From assembly GCF_023540835.1 (NCBI RefSeq), contig NZ_JALKCU010000001.1, positions 744,001 through 808,000 on the forward strand: a DNA stretch of 64,000 bases, in the 5' to 3' direction. The DNA is from Marivivens geojensis (GTDB lineage: Bacteria > Pseudomonadota > Alphaproteobacteria > Rhodobacterales > Rhodobacteraceae). Below the pieces are notes generated by a model. That model was not told where the DNA came from. It did not search any database and was given only the letters and a program-made list of their open reading frames with translations. Positions 36,512-46,234 of the stretch are shown piece after piece. How positions within the stretch are numbered: the first letter of the stretch is position 1; every line of letters begins with the position of its first letter. Position numbers and translations under genes: made by a program.

Positions 36512-37267
36512 CGCCAACACGCCCAGAGCTGTGATCTCTGCGATCTGCTGCGCCGCGCCGAGGATATCGCCTGTTTGCCCGCCGATTTTCGCCTGCGCGA
36601 TCAGCGCGACCTTAACCGTGGCGAGGGTAACAAAGATAAAGAGCGGGAACACAGTCCAGCCGCCCAAAGCGGCCGCAACGGCCAAGCCAATCAATAGCGC
36701 GACCCCAACAGGAGCCTTGTCAGGCCGCCCGACAGAGCGGGACAAACCGCCCGCCCGAGCGGGCTCCATCAGGTGCATGAGGGCGACCATCGGAACGCGG
36801 CTCAGGGTGGCAATGATGGGCAGGGCGCACCACATCCAACCTGCGCTGATCAGGGTCTCAATCGCAATCCAGCGCGCCAAGAGCGACAGGCAGAGCGCGA
36901 TTACCCCATAGGACCCGATACGGCTGTCTTTCATGATCTCAAGCCGACGATCCCGATCCCAGCCGCCCCAAAGCCCATCGGCACTATCGGCCAGACCGTC
37001 CTCGTGCATCGCACCTGTGATGATCACCATCACGGCCAGAACGGCGGCGGCCACCAGACCGTCGGACACCCCAAACCACTGCCAAACGCTGCCGACACTG
37101 GCGGCGATCACCCCGACTGCCAAACCAGCCAGCGGGTAGGCCCAGACGGCCTTGGACGCGCGTGCGCCTGCAGCCTCGTGGTCGACCTTTACGGGAAGGC
37201 GGGTCAAAAGACCCAGCGCAGCCAGCAAATCGGCGGGTTGAAAATTGCGAATGTCGGAGTTGGACAT
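36497..37267 (-). CDS. cobS: Adenosylcobinamide-GDP ribazoletransferase
   Basis: About 256 aa integral membrane enzyme joining alpha-ribazole to adenosylcobinamide-GDP, the last step of cobalamin assembly. GLLTRLPV near the start and AMHEDGLADSADGLWGG (acidic Mg-binding motif) are diagnostic. I use the ATG at 37265-37267 (MSNSDIRNF); a GTG at 37301-37303 would add 12 residues. Divergent from cobT across 78 bases, too short for a cobalamin riboswitch. Confidence 0.93.
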   Translation of the reverse strand: MSNSDIRNFQPADLLAALGLLTRLPVKVDHEAAGARASKAVWAYPLAGLAVGVIAASVGSVWQWFGVSDGLVAAAVLAVMVIITGAMHEDGLADSADGLWGGWDRDRRLEIMKDSRIGSYGVIALCLSLLARWIAIETLISAGWMWCALPIIATLSRVPMVALMHLMEPARAGGLSRSVGRPDKAPVGVALLIGLAVAAALGGWTVFPLFIFVTLATVKVALIAQAKIGGQTGDILGAAQQIAEITALGVLASIAG

Positions 37268-37345
37268 AGGTGCGACCCTTTCTGACCTTTCATTCTGTGC
37301 CACGAGGGTTATTCAAGGCGCACAAAAAGTGCAACGAGGACCGCC

Positions 37346-38362
37346 ATGACCCGCCCATTTTCTAGTCTCGCCGAATTTCGCGCTCTTCTGTCTGCCGCCC
37401 CATCGCTCGATAGCGAGGCTAAGGCTGGCGCAGAGGAACGCAACGGCCAGTTGACGAAACCTCCGGGGGCATTGGGCCGTCTCGAAGATCTAGCGATCTG
37501 GTATGCCTCGTGGCGCGCCAATCCCCGTCCGTCGATCGAAAACCCCCAAGTGATCATCTTTGCGGGCAATCACGGCGTTTGTGCGCGTGGCGTTTCTGCC
37601 TTCCCGCCTGAAGTCACCGTTCAGATGGTTGCGACATTTGAACACGGCGGCGCTGCGATCAACCAATTGTCCAAGGCGTTTGGCGCCGACATGTCGGTCG
37701 TGTCCCTGTCGCTCGATACGCCGACCGCCGATTTCACGACGGCCCCCGCAATGACCGAGGACGAAGTGGTCGATGCTCTGGTTGCTGGCTGGACCGCCGT
37801 CAAAGACACAAGCGATCTGTTGGTCGTTGGCGAAATGGGTATCGGAAACACCACCGCTGCGGCGGCTGTTGCTGCGGCCTTGTTTGGTGGTGACGCTGCC
37901 GATTGGACGGGCCGTGGAACGGGCGTCGATGATGAAGGACTAAACCGCAAAACCTCTGCTGTCGCGGATGGCCTCGCGCTTCATGCTGATGTGATTGCTG
38001 ACCCGCTAGAGGCACTGCGCTGCCTCGGTGGTCGTGAATTGGCGGCGATGGCGGGTGCAATCGCACGGGCGCGGTCCCTGCGCATCCCTGTGATCCTCGA
38101 CGGGTTCATCTGCACGGCCTCTGCCGCTGCGCTGGAATGCGCTGTTGCTGGATCGCTCGATCACACTGTAGCGGGCCACGTCAGCGCCGAAGGCGCACAT
38201 GCGAAACTGCTGGCGCACTTGAAAAAAGCCCCGCTTTTGAACCTTGGTCTGCGTCTGGGCGAAGGCTCTGGCGCGGCATTGGCTATCGGCGTCCTCAAGG
38301 GCGCGATTGCGTGCCACTCTGGCATGCTCACCTTTGCAGAAGCAGGTGTATCGGACGCCTAA
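37346..38362 (+). CDS. cobT: Nicotinate-nucleotide--dimethylbenzimidazole phosphoribosyltransferase
   Basis: 338 aa. It makes alpha-ribazole phosphate for the lower ligand of cobalamin. [22 protein letters not shown] and [14 protein letters not shown] are conserved family blocks, and the C-terminal EGSGAALA segment includes the catalytic Glu. It works with cobS, which is transcribed the other way. AGGAC is a moderate ribosome site. The 3' end overlaps the antiporter gene by 4 bases. Confidence 0.95.
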   Translation: MTRPFSSLAEFRALLSAAPSLDSEAKAGAEERNGQLTKPPGALGRLEDLAIWYASWRANPRPSIENPQVIIFAGNHGVCARGVSAFPPEVTVQMVATFEHGGAAINQLSKAFGADMSVVSLSLDTPTADFTTAPAMTEDEVVDALVAGWTAVKDTSDLLVVGEMGIGNTTAAAAVAAALFGGDAADWTGRGTGVDDEGLNRKTSAVADGLALHADVIADPLEALRCLGGRELAAMAGAIARARSLRIPVILDGFICTASAAALECAVAGSLDHTVAGHVSAEGAHAKLLAHLKKAPLLNLGLRLGEGSGAALAIGVLKGAIACHSGMLTFAEAGVSDA

Positions 38363-40293
38363 GCGTCCCCTTGATCCTTAGGCAGTAGGGCGCTGTCGCT
38401 ACGGCGGCGCCCGATGCCACCCTTGGATTCAGTCTCAGCTTCGGCCTCTTCTTTGGACGCAAGCGACAGCTCCAAATCGGAATTCAATTCCTTTGCCCGT
38501 TTAAGATAGGCCGTGTTTTTCGATGTTGGCACATCGGGTTTCCAGAGCGTTGCCAATTCCTTCATCATGCCGCGATCATGGTGGTAGAACATGGTTTCTG
38601 CCTCAGCCGCCTCGTATTCCGACAACCCAAGGTTTTCGAGCGCATAGCGCCCTGCACGCAGCGAACTGTCGAACAATTCACGCACGATGTCATTGGCGCC
38701 CGCCGCGTAGAGTTCATAGACATGCTGCCGATCCCGTGCGCGGGCAACGATGTGGATGTCATCGCGCATTTGACGGGCATAGCGCACCAATGCCGTCGCC
38801 TTGTCCCGTCCATCGACGGCCACGACCAGAACCTTTGCCTCTGCAATCCCCGCAGCCTTCAGCAGGTCAGGCCGTGTCGGATCGCCAAAGAAGCCCTTGA
38901 ACCCGAACTTCCGCATGGTCTGAACGGTTTCCAAATTAGAATCCAGAACCACGGTCGAGAATCCCGCCGACTGCACCAGTCGGTTCACGATCTGCCCAAA
39001 CCGCCCGATCCCCGCGATGATCACGGTGCCCGTTTCATCGATATCGTCGGCGTCATGGGTCTCATCCTCGCTCGCCATTTTGCGGGTGCGATATTCGTAG
39101 AGAATAAACAAGAGCGGCGTGATCAGCATCGACAGAGCGATCATCAAAAGCAGCTTTTGCGCGAGGGCAGGAGACAGCGCGCCGATCCCCAAGGCAAAGC
39201 TGATCAGGACAAAGCCAAACTCACCCGCCTGACCGAGGCTGAGGGTAAACAACCAACGGTCATGGGGCTTCAGCCTCCAAATCCGAGCTAGACCATAGAG
39301 GATGCCGCCTTTGACTGCGATCAGAAGGAAGGTCAGCAGCACGATCCGCACGGGGTCGCCAAAGAACGCTTGGAAATCAAAACCCGCGCCAACGGTGATG
39401 AAAAACAGACCGAGCAGCAGCCCTTTGAACGGCTCAAGGTCGGTCTCTAGCTCATGTTTGAATTCAGAGTTCGCGAGCACCACACCCGCAAGGAACGTCC
39501 CCAGCGCAGGCGATAGGCCAACCATTTGCATCAACACAGCAATCGCCACGACCATAAGAAGCGCGAGCGCCGTATACATTTCCCGAATACGGGCTTGATG
39601 GATGTAGCGGAACACGGGCCGTGTGAGGAATACACCCGCGAGAATGATCACCGCGATTGCGCCGACAGTGACCAATGTGACGCCCCATCCTGGCAATCCT
39701 TCAACGAGCGAGAATGTGCCGTGGTGCGTGTCGTCCGCGGCGCGTTGGATTGATCCATCGGGCGAAATCATCATCGGTGCGGCGACAGCCAACAGCGGCA
39801 TGAGCGCCAGCATGGGGATCACGGCGATATCTTGCGTAAGCAGAACAGAGAACACATTACGCCCACCCGCTGTTTGCACCAGCCCCTTTTCCGACAGGGT
39901 TTGCAATACGATCGCGGTTGAGGACAGCGCGAGGATCATCCCGATGGCGATGGAATCCCGTGCCGTTTCGTTCATCAGATAGGCTAGCCCAGACAGGGCC
40001 GCGACGGTCAGGATGACCTGCAGCCCGCCCAGTCCCAAAAGTTTGGCCCGCATCCGCCAGAGGACGCGAGGTTCCAGCTCTAACCCGATCAGGAACAGCA
40101 TCACCACGACGCCAAATTCGGCAAAGTGCTGGACGTCTTTGGATTCAGAGCCGACCAATCCGAACACGGGCCCGATGACGATCCCTGCCAACAAATACCC
40201 CAGCACAGACCCAAGGCCCAAACGTGCTGCCAAGGGCACCGCAATCACTGCTGCGCCTAGGTAAATGGTTGCCTGAAAGAGAAAGCTTTCCAT
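38359..40293 (-). CDS. CPA2-family cation:proton antiporter (KefB/KefC-like)
   Basis: 644 aa. The N-terminal 12 or so membrane helices (about 1-385) form the Na/H-exchanger domain. A cytoplasmic TrkA-N (RCK) domain from about residue 415 opens with [13 protein letters not shown], a Rossmann nucleotide-binding loop. The last 100 residues are charged. Such proteins exchange potassium or sodium for protons. No KefF/KefG-type partner is adjacent, so glutathione gating is uncertain, although a glutathione reductase is encoded elsewhere in the window. Confidence 0.9.
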   Translation of the reverse strand: MESFLFQATIYLGAAVIAVPLAARLGLGSVLGYLLAGIVIGPVFGLVGSESKDVQHFAEFGVVVMLFLIGLELEPRVLWRMRAKLLGLGGLQVILTVAALSGLAYLMNETARDSIAIGMILALSSTAIVLQTLSEKGLVQTAGGRNVFSVLLTQDIAVIPMLALMPLLAVAAPMMISPDGSIQRAADDTHHGTFSLVEGLPGWGVTLVTVGAIAVIILAGVFLTRPVFRYIHQARIREMYTALALLMVVAIAVLMQMVGLSPALGTFLAGVVLANSEFKHELETDLEPFKGLLLGLFFITVGAGFDFQAFFGDPVRIVLLTFLLIAVKGGILYGLARIWRLKPHDRWLFTLSLGQAGEFGFVLISFALGIGALSPALAQKLLLMIALSMLITPLLFILYEYRTRKMASEDETHDADDIDETGTVIIAGIGRFGQIVNRLVQSAGFSTVVLDSNLETVQTMRKFGFKGFFGDPTRPDLLKAAGIAEAKVLVVAVDGRDKATALVRYARQMRDDIHIVARARDRQHVYELYAAGANDIVRELFDSSLRAGRYALENLGLSEYEAAEAETMFYHHDRGMMKELATLWKPDVPTSKNTAYLKRAKELNSDLELSLASKEEAEAETESKGGIGRRRSDSALLPKDQGDA

Positions 40294-40378
40294 CGGTATC
40301 CGTCTTAATATCTGAAATCAAAGGGCAGCGTGGAGGCCGTCACTTACACTTGGGGTAGGAATCGGAAATTGCTAGGGA

Positions 40379-42955
40379 TCAACCCCTCGGCATTTCCAAA
40401 GACACCACGCGACCCCGTTTTTCGTAGTTCAAAACAGATTCGCCAATCGCGGTGACCCGACCTCCGTCGAGGGTATCACCCACCCGAACCGATACAATCC
40501 GCCCGTTGCCCATCCGCACCAATGCGATCCGGCTGGAACTGCTGCCCGCTATCCCGATCAGAGCGATATCGCGCATCGTCAAAACGTTGTTTTCGGTTGC
40601 TGCCCGGGCCACGCCACCAGGGACAGAGCCCGTGGGGCGCATAGTGGCGGATGCATCTGTTGGTGCGCTTGCCTCAGGCTCTGATTGGAGCGAGGCAGCA
40701 GTCGCCGTGACGATCCGATCAAAGTTTCGTGGACGCGAGATCGGAAGCGGCGACGACGAAACCGCGTATTGGGACGCCCCTGCAGTCAAATCTGGCGGAG
40801 CGGCAGCCGCGATCGCGGCGGCGATGGCGTCAACGTCGGCTTCGGGGATTGGCAGTGGCGCGGGCTCTGGCGCTACGATGACCAAGTTGTCAGGACGTGC
40901 ACGCGGACGCAGCGCGGCTAACTCTGACGCAGTATATCCGCCCAGAGTATCCCGTTCGATGTTCTCAGCGAGGTTATCAGGACGGCTCCGCGGACGGAGG
41001 CTGGCCAGTGAGACACCACCAGCGGTCACAAGGTCAGGATTGGTGGTCGGCGCGGCCTCTGGATTTGGCGCAATCCCGTCTGGACGCGCAATCGGGCGGG
41101 TCGTGGTAGCGGTTGCCGCAAAGACAGTGATGCCCGTTGGCAAAACGGTGCCCGCTTCCGTCGCGCGGATATTACCGTTCGCGTCACGGTCAAACTCGGT
41201 TCCCGCGGCGGGTGGTGCGAGAGGGGACACAACGGACAGATCGGGTTGCATTGCCGTGATCGAAGGCAATGCAACCGCATCTGTCCCGAAGGTTACGGGG
41301 TCGATGGCGGCGATGGTGACACCGTCTGTCGTCTCGATCTTGGGCGTGTAGGGGAAGGTCGGCGCACGCTGCCAAACACCCGTTGCGGCATAAAGGCGTT
41401 GCGCCTCTGCGGGGCTGAGCACTTGACCAAGTGGCAGGTCAGTTGGGGGTAAAAGCGCCCCGTCTTGGGTCAGATTTTCAATCGCGATATCCACGTCAGA
41501 CATCGCATCGCCAAGGTCGGCCGCGGCTTCATCTTCGGGGGCAGGGTTGTCGGCGTCGAGCGTGGCAACCGTCACGTCACTGCCGCCGAACAATCCCGCG
41601 ATCCCGTTTTCCAAGGTCGACGACCAGATCGCGACCGCCAGAAGGAAGGTCAACAAAAGCGCCATCAAAATCGCAAAGACGTATTTGGGCCGTTTGATCG
41701 CTTTGGCTTGTGCTTTGCGGCGGGCACCGAAAATGGTGAGCCGCACTTTTTCGTCGGCGGGCTCAGCATCGCCGTCGAGTTCGGCTACCACCTCCTGCGC
41801 TTTGGCCTCCAACTTGGCCAAGGCCGCGGCATCGCGTTCCGCATCCTTTTCCGTGCGGCGGGCCTTACGACGGTCGTTCAGCGCCGTCAGACCATCGGCG
41901 AGCGCCGTCTTTGCAGAGGCCGCCGCCGCCATCACAGGTGCGAGCGGCGAGGTCTTGTCCTCTTGTTTGGTTTCTGTCGGGATGGTGCGCGGGGTTGCTG
42001 CGAAAACAGGTGCGGCGTCCAGATCACTTGGAGCAGGGGGAATACCTACCGTAGGGGTGATCGTCGGCGTGATCCGTGGCTGGATCGTGGCCGTCGCTTT
42101 TTCGCCCGTGGTTAACGTCGGTGTCGTGGCATCAGACGTCCGCGCGCGGCTCGAGAATACTACGGGTTCCGCAGGCTCTTCGGACTCTTCCGCCGGTTCT
42201 GGTGCAGCTTCTGGTTCTGCCTCTACGGGGGCAGGGGTCTCTTCAATGGCGGACAAGTCCATATCGAGGTCGATATCAAACTCTAGCTCGACCTGTTCGG
42301 CCTCAGCTTGCGCCTCTTCCGTAGGTTCGACGACGGCCTCTTTTGCGACTTCTTGTTCAACCACGGGCGGCTCTTCGACCACCTCAGGTTCAAGTTCGGG
42401 CTCAGGCTCTGGATCCGCAACGCGACCCACGACCACCACGGCATTCACATCACGTTCGATGGTCTGCCCGTCGGTCAGCAGGCTTGCCGCCGCGCTCGTC
42501 CTGCCAAAAAACGCCTCGCCGACAAAGGTGAAGGCATCAGGTACAGCCGCGAAACTGACAGGGTTAAACCCATATCCCGCAGCAAAGCCCTCGGCCTCGT
42601 CTAACGTTTCCCGCGCGATCGCTGCCACATAGGTGCGGCCACCGCCACGCGAATAGTCGAACACCAGATCATCTAGAGCATATGGCGTCGCCCCGTCGAG
42701 AGACGCGCGAATGTCGTCTTCGTCGGCACGGGGATTATCCAACGCAAGATACCGAATCTGATCGTTTGGAATCAGAAGTTTGGTCCGCAGCGGCGATGGG
42801 TCGAGCTGCGCCGCCCGTTCCTTTATCCGTGCAAGGGCAGCGCCTAGATCGGCGTCATCCAGCGCGACCTCGTCCACCAAAAGCCAGCCGTCGGCACCCC
42901 GTTGCAATAAACGGATCCCTTCGAACGACAATGAAAGTGCAAAATTTGGTGTCAT
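40379..42955 (-). CDS. 858-aa single-pass protein with GspL/PilM-like N-terminus and GspC/PilP-like C-terminus
   Basis: The start ATG 42953-42955 gives MTPNFALSLSFEGIRLL; a TTG 51 bases earlier is less likely. Residues 1-170 resemble the actin-like cytoplasmic domain of GspL/PilM (TKLLIPNDQIRYLAL, then TPYALDDLVFDY). A long acidic Pro/Glu/Ala linker follows. One membrane helix lies at about 424-445 (YVFAILMALLLTFLLAVAIW). A Pro/Thr/Ala-rich periplasmic stretch contains four LRPRXRP-type repeats. The last 70 residues (RIALVRMGNGRIVSVRVGD...GG.VTAIGE) resemble the homology region of GspC/PilP. No other type II secretion or pilus genes are near. The similarity is by eye. Confidence 0.7.
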   Translation of the reverse strand: MTPNFALSLSFEGIRLLQRGADGWLLVDEVALDDADLGAALARIKERAAQLDPSPLRTKLLIPNDQIRYLALDNPRADEDDIRASLDGATPYALDDLVFDYSRGGGRTYVAAIARETLDEAEGFAAGYGFNPVSFAAVPDAFTFVGEAFFGRTSAAASLLTDGQTIERDVNAVVVVGRVADPEPEPELEPEVVEEPPVVEQEVAKEAVVEPTEEAQAEAEQVELEFDIDLDMDLSAIEETPAPVEAEPEAAPEPAEESEEPAEPVVFSSRARTSDATTPTLTTGEKATATIQPRITPTITPTVGIPPAPSDLDAAPVFAATPRTIPTETKQEDKTSPLAPVMAAAASAKTALADGLTALNDRRKARRTEKDAERDAAALAKLEAKAQEVVAELDGDAEPADEKVRLTIFGARRKAQAKAIKRPKYVFAILMALLLTFLLAVAIWSSTLENGIAGLFGGSDVTVATLDADNPAPEDEAAADLGDAMSDVDIAIENLTQDGALLPPTDLPLGQVLSPAEAQRLYAATGVWQRAPTFPYTPKIETTDGVTIAAIDPVTFGTDAVALPSITAMQPDLSVVSPLAPPAAGTEFDRDANGNIRATEAGTVLPTGITVFAATATTTRPIARPDGIAPNPEAAPTTNPDLVTAGGVSLASLRPRSRPDNLAENIERDTLGGYTASELAALRPRARPDNLVIVAPEPAPLPIPEADVDAIAAAIAAAAPPDLTAGASQYAVSSSPLPISRPRNFDRIVTATAASLQSEPEASAPTDASATMRPTGSVPGGVARAATENNVLTMRDIALIGIAGSSSSRIALVRMGNGRIVSVRVGDTLDGGRVTAIGESVLNYEKRGRVVSLEMPRG

Positions 42956-43119
42956 AAAATTGGGACTAACATGATTTCTTCGGAGCGGAAATGTAACGGC
43001 GCTCAATGATTTAAGCTACAGCAACTTCCCGCCCACTCGGAAAATTTACTCGTGTTCTACCGCTGACTGTGATCGCCTGATGGTTGATTAAGAATCGTTT
43101 CCAGTGAAAGGATCAAACG

Positions 43120-43848
43120 ATGATGACCTTTATGCGTGTAGCGCTGATCTCTGGCCTTATGGCCGCACCCCTTGGTGCAATGGCACAGGATCGCGTTGTG
43201 CCGTCGATTTCAGTCTCGGGTGAGGGGATTGTCACCGCCCCCGCAGATATGGCCGTGGTCACAGTCGGCGTTATGCACGAAGGCAAAACAACGGGCGAAG
43301 TGTTGGATGCGGTCAGTATGGCAACCACGGGTATTCTTGCCGTGCTAGAGGCAGCTGCGATCCCGCAGGGTGACATTCAAACAGGCCGCGTGTCACTGAT
43401 CCCGCGCTACGGGCGGACCGTTTTGGGTGCTCCCGATTACACCCAGATCGAAGGATACACCGCCTCGACCACGCTGTCGGTCACGACCCATGACCTGACG
43501 ACGCTGGGCGGATTGCTATCCGACGTGGTCGCGGGCGGGGCCAATACAGTGAATGGTGTGTCGTTTGGGATCGACGATGATTCCGCCCTCATGGACGAGG
43601 CCCGCGCAAAAGCAGTCGAAGACGCCCGTCACCGTGCAGAGGTTTATGCGCAAGCCGCAGGTGTGAACTTAGGCGGAGTTCTGACGCTGAGCGAAAACAG
43701 CTATGGCGGCTATGCCCCCGTCGTGATGGAAGCCCTATCAGCTCGTTCGTTCGATAGTTCGGCCCCGAAAATGGACGTGCCATTGGCTGCAGGAGACATC
43801 ACCGTGTCGGCGCAAGTCAGTATCGTCTACGGTATTGCCACCGAGTAA
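43120..43848 (+). CDS. SIMPL-domain (DUF541) periplasmic protein
   Basis: 242 aa. Signal peptide to about residue 24 (MAAPLGAMAQ). The mature protein begins VPSISVSGEGIVTAPADMAVVTVGV, the classic DUF541/SIMPL opening, and ends with the VSAQVSIVYGI strand typical of the family. It forms a BP26-like periplasmic assembly in relatives; molecular function is unknown. AAAGGA precedes the tandem ATG-ATG. Divergent from the 858-aa protein gene. Confidence 0.88.
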   Translation: MMTFMRVALISGLMAAPLGAMAQDRVVPSISVSGEGIVTAPADMAVVTVGVMHEGKTTGEVLDAVSMATTGILAVLEAAAIPQGDIQTGRVSLIPRYGRTVLGAPDYTQIEGYTASTTLSVTTHDLTTLGGLLSDVVAGGANTVNGVSFGIDDDSALMDEARAKAVEDARHRAEVYAQAAGVNLGGVLTLSENSYGGYAPVVMEALSARSFDSSAPKMDVPLAAGDITVSAQVSIVYGIATE

Positions 43849-43851
43849 CAA

Positions 43852-43876
43852 AAAGGCCGCCCAATGGGCGGCCTTT
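43852..43876. terminator. Bidirectional terminator between SIMPL and metY genes
   Basis: A perfect 11-bp stem AAAGGCCGCCC/GGGCGGCCTTT with a 3-base loop. T-runs on both sides serve the two convergent genes. Confidence 0.9.
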
Positions 43877-43886
43877 GGTTTTTGTA

Positions 43887-45173
43887 TTAGGCGGTTGCCT
43901 TCGCGAGCGCCTGATCGAGATCGGCGATAATGTCCTTCGGGTCTTCGATACCGATGGAAATCCGCACGACCTCTGGTGCCGCACCCGCTGCGCGCTGTTG
44001 ATTTTCGGACAGCTGGCGGTGGGTCGTAGACGCAGGGTGGATGATCAACGACCGCGCATCACCAAGGTTCGCCACGTGGCTGAACAGCTGCAGGCTATCC
44101 ACCAGCTTCACGCAGGCGTCATAACCGCCCTTAACCGCAACGGTGAACAGCGCACCCGCGCCTTTGGGGACCAGACGTTCGGCACGGTCCTTGTAGGGGC
44201 TGGAATCCAGACCCGCATAGGTCACGTAATCCACGCGAGGATCCGCTTCGAGCCAGTCAGCGACCTGCTTTGCGTTGGCCACGTGTTTGTCCATGCGCAG
44301 CGAAAGCGTTTCCAGACCCATCAGCGTGTAATGTGCCGCCTGCGGGTTCAGCGTCATGCCGAGATCACGCAGACCGATGGCGATGCCGTGGAAGGTGAAG
44401 GCCATCGCGCCCAATGCCTCGTGGAATTTCAGGCCGTGGTAAGCCGGCTCTGGTGCCGAGAGCGACGGGAATTTGTCCGATGCGGACCAATCGAACTTGC
44501 CCGAATCCACGACCACACCGCCTGTGACGGTGCCGTTGCCCGTCATGTACTTTGTCATCGAATGCACAACGAGCGTCGCGCCGTGTTCGATCGGACGGCA
44601 GAGATACGGGGTCGCCGTGGTGTTATCGACGATCATCGGAATGCCGGCCGCATCTGCAATCGCTGCAATCGCGTCAAGGTCGGTGATATAGCCGCCGGGG
44701 TTTGCGATGGTTTCGCAGAATACAGCGCGGGTGTTGTCGTCAATTGCAGCTTTCACCGCATCGAGATCGTCGAAATCAACGAACTTGGCCGACCAGCCGA
44801 ACCGTTTGATCGTCTGACTGAACTGGGTGATGGTGCCGCCATATAGGCGTGTCGATGCCACGATGTTCAGGCCAGGCCCCATCAGCGGGAAGAGCGCCAT
44901 GATCTGCGCCGCGTGACCCGAAGAACAGCACACAGCACCCGCACCGCCCTCAAGCGCTGCAATACGGTTCTGAAGCGCACCAACGGTTGGGTTGGTCAGG
45001 CGCGAATAGATGTAGCCGACCTCTTGGAGGTTGAACAAACGCGCGGCGTGATCCGCGTCTTTGAACACGTAAGCGGTGGTCTGATAAATCGGCACCTGAC
45101 GTGCGCCAGTGGCTGGATCCGGCTCTGTTCCAGCGTGAATTTGTAGCGTTTCAAAACCGAGGTCTTGGGTCAT
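43887..45173 (-). CDS. metY: O-acetylhomoserine sulfhydrylase-type enzyme
   Basis: 428 aa PLP enzyme of the Cys/Met metabolism family, making homocysteine from O-acetylhomoserine and sulfide. GFETLQIHAGTEPDPATGARQVPIYQT at the start is typical of MetY (here cited only as type); the PLP lysine is in HSMTKYMTGNG, preceded by the VDNTTATPYLCRP segment. The 90-base leader contains nested inverted repeats (45191-45234) that may be regulatory. Confidence 0.92.
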   Translation of the reverse strand: MTQDLGFETLQIHAGTEPDPATGARQVPIYQTTAYVFKDADHAARLFNLQEVGYIYSRLTNPTVGALQNRIAALEGGAGAVCCSSGHAAQIMALFPLMGPGLNIVASTRLYGGTITQFSQTIKRFGWSAKFVDFDDLDAVKAAIDDNTRAVFCETIANPGGYITDLDAIAAIADAAGIPMIVDNTTATPYLCRPIEHGATLVVHSMTKYMTGNGTVTGGVVVDSGKFDWSASDKFPSLSAPEPAYHGLKFHEALGAMAFTFHGIAIGLRDLGMTLNPQAAHYTLMGLETLSLRMDKHVANAKQVADWLEADPRVDYVTYAGLDSSPYKDRAERLVPKGAGALFTVAVKGGYDACVKLVDSLQLFSHVANLGDARSLIIHPASTTHRQLSENQQRAAGAAPEVVRISIGIEDPKDIIADLDQALAKATA

Positions 45174-45190
45174 TGCATCCTCCCATGAGT

Positions 45191-45234
45191 CATTGTTGCC
45201 CAGACGTTACGTCAGGCTCACCCACAGGACAATG
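45191..45234 (-). promoter_or_regulatory. Nested inverted repeats in the metY leader
   Basis: The outer arms are CATTGT (45191-45196) and ACAATG (45229-45234). Inside is GACGT-T-ACGTC (45203-45213), a perfect small palindrome, flanked by partly matching GCC/GGC. It ends about 17 bases before the metY start. It does not match the SAM-II pattern I remember. It could be an operator or an RNA control element. Confidence 0.35.
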
Positions 45235-45263
45235 CAGCAAAATCCTAATGTATTACGATGGTT

Positions 45264-46082
45264 CTAGTCGCCGAGTTTGGCGTGAACCTCGGCCAGATCG
45301 ATCTCGCCGATTGGCATCTTGTTCCCCGGATTTTCAAAGTCGTATTTGAAGAGGTTGAAATCCTTTTTGTAGATTTCATAAACGAGGTGCATCGACAGAT
45401 CGTCAAAGTAATCTTCAACAGGATGCGCCCGCTTCGGCCCGTGCCCTTCGCTTTCGTTAAAGCGGGGGATGGTTTTCAGGTCGATGGGATGCGCGGTTTC
45501 GCAGTTGTCGAGAACGACCTGCATGCCTTCGTTGAACTTCTCGGTAAAGAAGATGTGGTCGTAGCTGCCGCCGTTCGCAATGAAAGTCGCGATATGGCCA
45601 GACATAGCCGACCAGTGAATGTCAGGCTCCATCGGGCGTTTCCAGCGGATGGTGTCGCGCGCGAATAAGAGGAACCGACGGAACGATTTGATCTGGTCGA
45701 AATCGAAATCATCCTCGGGCGAGCCGACCTCGATCCCATATTTCTGCGCCAGTTGCGGCACAAGGTTCCCACGGTAGCGTTTCCCGTTACGCTGAATCCC
45801 GCAGATTTTGTCAAAGAACGACGAAAGGATACGGGTGTAGGGGTTCCGTACGCAGGTAAAAGCGTAGCTCTTGTGGGCTTTGACGTTGTCAGTGATCAGC
45901 GGTTGGCTGGCCTCAAACGCCCATTTATGCATCCGGTCCGTGGCATCGTGTATGTCGCCGTCAAAGAACTCTCCGTGGTCGGAGTAATACATAATCTGAC
46001 CGATGGAAGAGCAGGCGCATTTCGGCACAACCCGATACACCATGCTTTCGCTCTCAGTCATCCACGTTCCGGGAAAGCCCAT
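45264..46082 (-). CDS. Sulfotransferase-family protein
   Basis: 272 aa. VPKCACSSIGQIM (residues 19-31) resembles the 5'-PSB loop that binds the sulfate donor PAPS, and VRNPYTRILSSFF (78-90) matches the 3'-phosphate-binding motif RxPxxRxxSxF. There is no signal peptide or membrane helix, so it is probably cytoplasmic. It is divergent from a glycosyltransferase gene and may sulfate a surface glycan. The acceptor is unknown. Three AAGGG words occur in tandem before the ATG, so the ribosome site is unusual. Confidence 0.8.
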   Translation of the reverse strand: MGFPGTWMTESESMVYRVVPKCACSSIGQIMYYSDHGEFFDGDIHDATDRMHKWAFEASQPLITDNVKAHKSYAFTCVRNPYTRILSSFFDKICGIQRNGKRYRGNLVPQLAQKYGIEVGSPEDDFDFDQIKSFRRFLLFARDTIRWKRPMEPDIHWSAMSGHIATFIANGGSYDHIFFTEKFNEGMQVVLDNCETAHPIDLKTIPRFNESEGHGPKRAHPVEDYFDDLSMHLVYEIYKKDFNLFKYDFENPGNKMPIGEIDLAEVHAKLGD

Positions 46083-46234
46083 ACTCGTCGCCCCTTGTTA
46101 CCCTTTGTCCCTTGTTGCCAGATCGTGCGGGACATTATCCACCATAAAAATCAAAGAAACGCTGTTTATTCAACGGGTCTTCGGGTTATCAAGGGGGAAA
46201 CTGATCAGTTCGACCGCAGGGTTTTGTTTCCAAT

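Noticed and set aside
37268-37345. Cobalamin riboswitch between cobS and cobT
   Set aside because: The 78-base gap is too short and lacks the conserved B12-box sequence.
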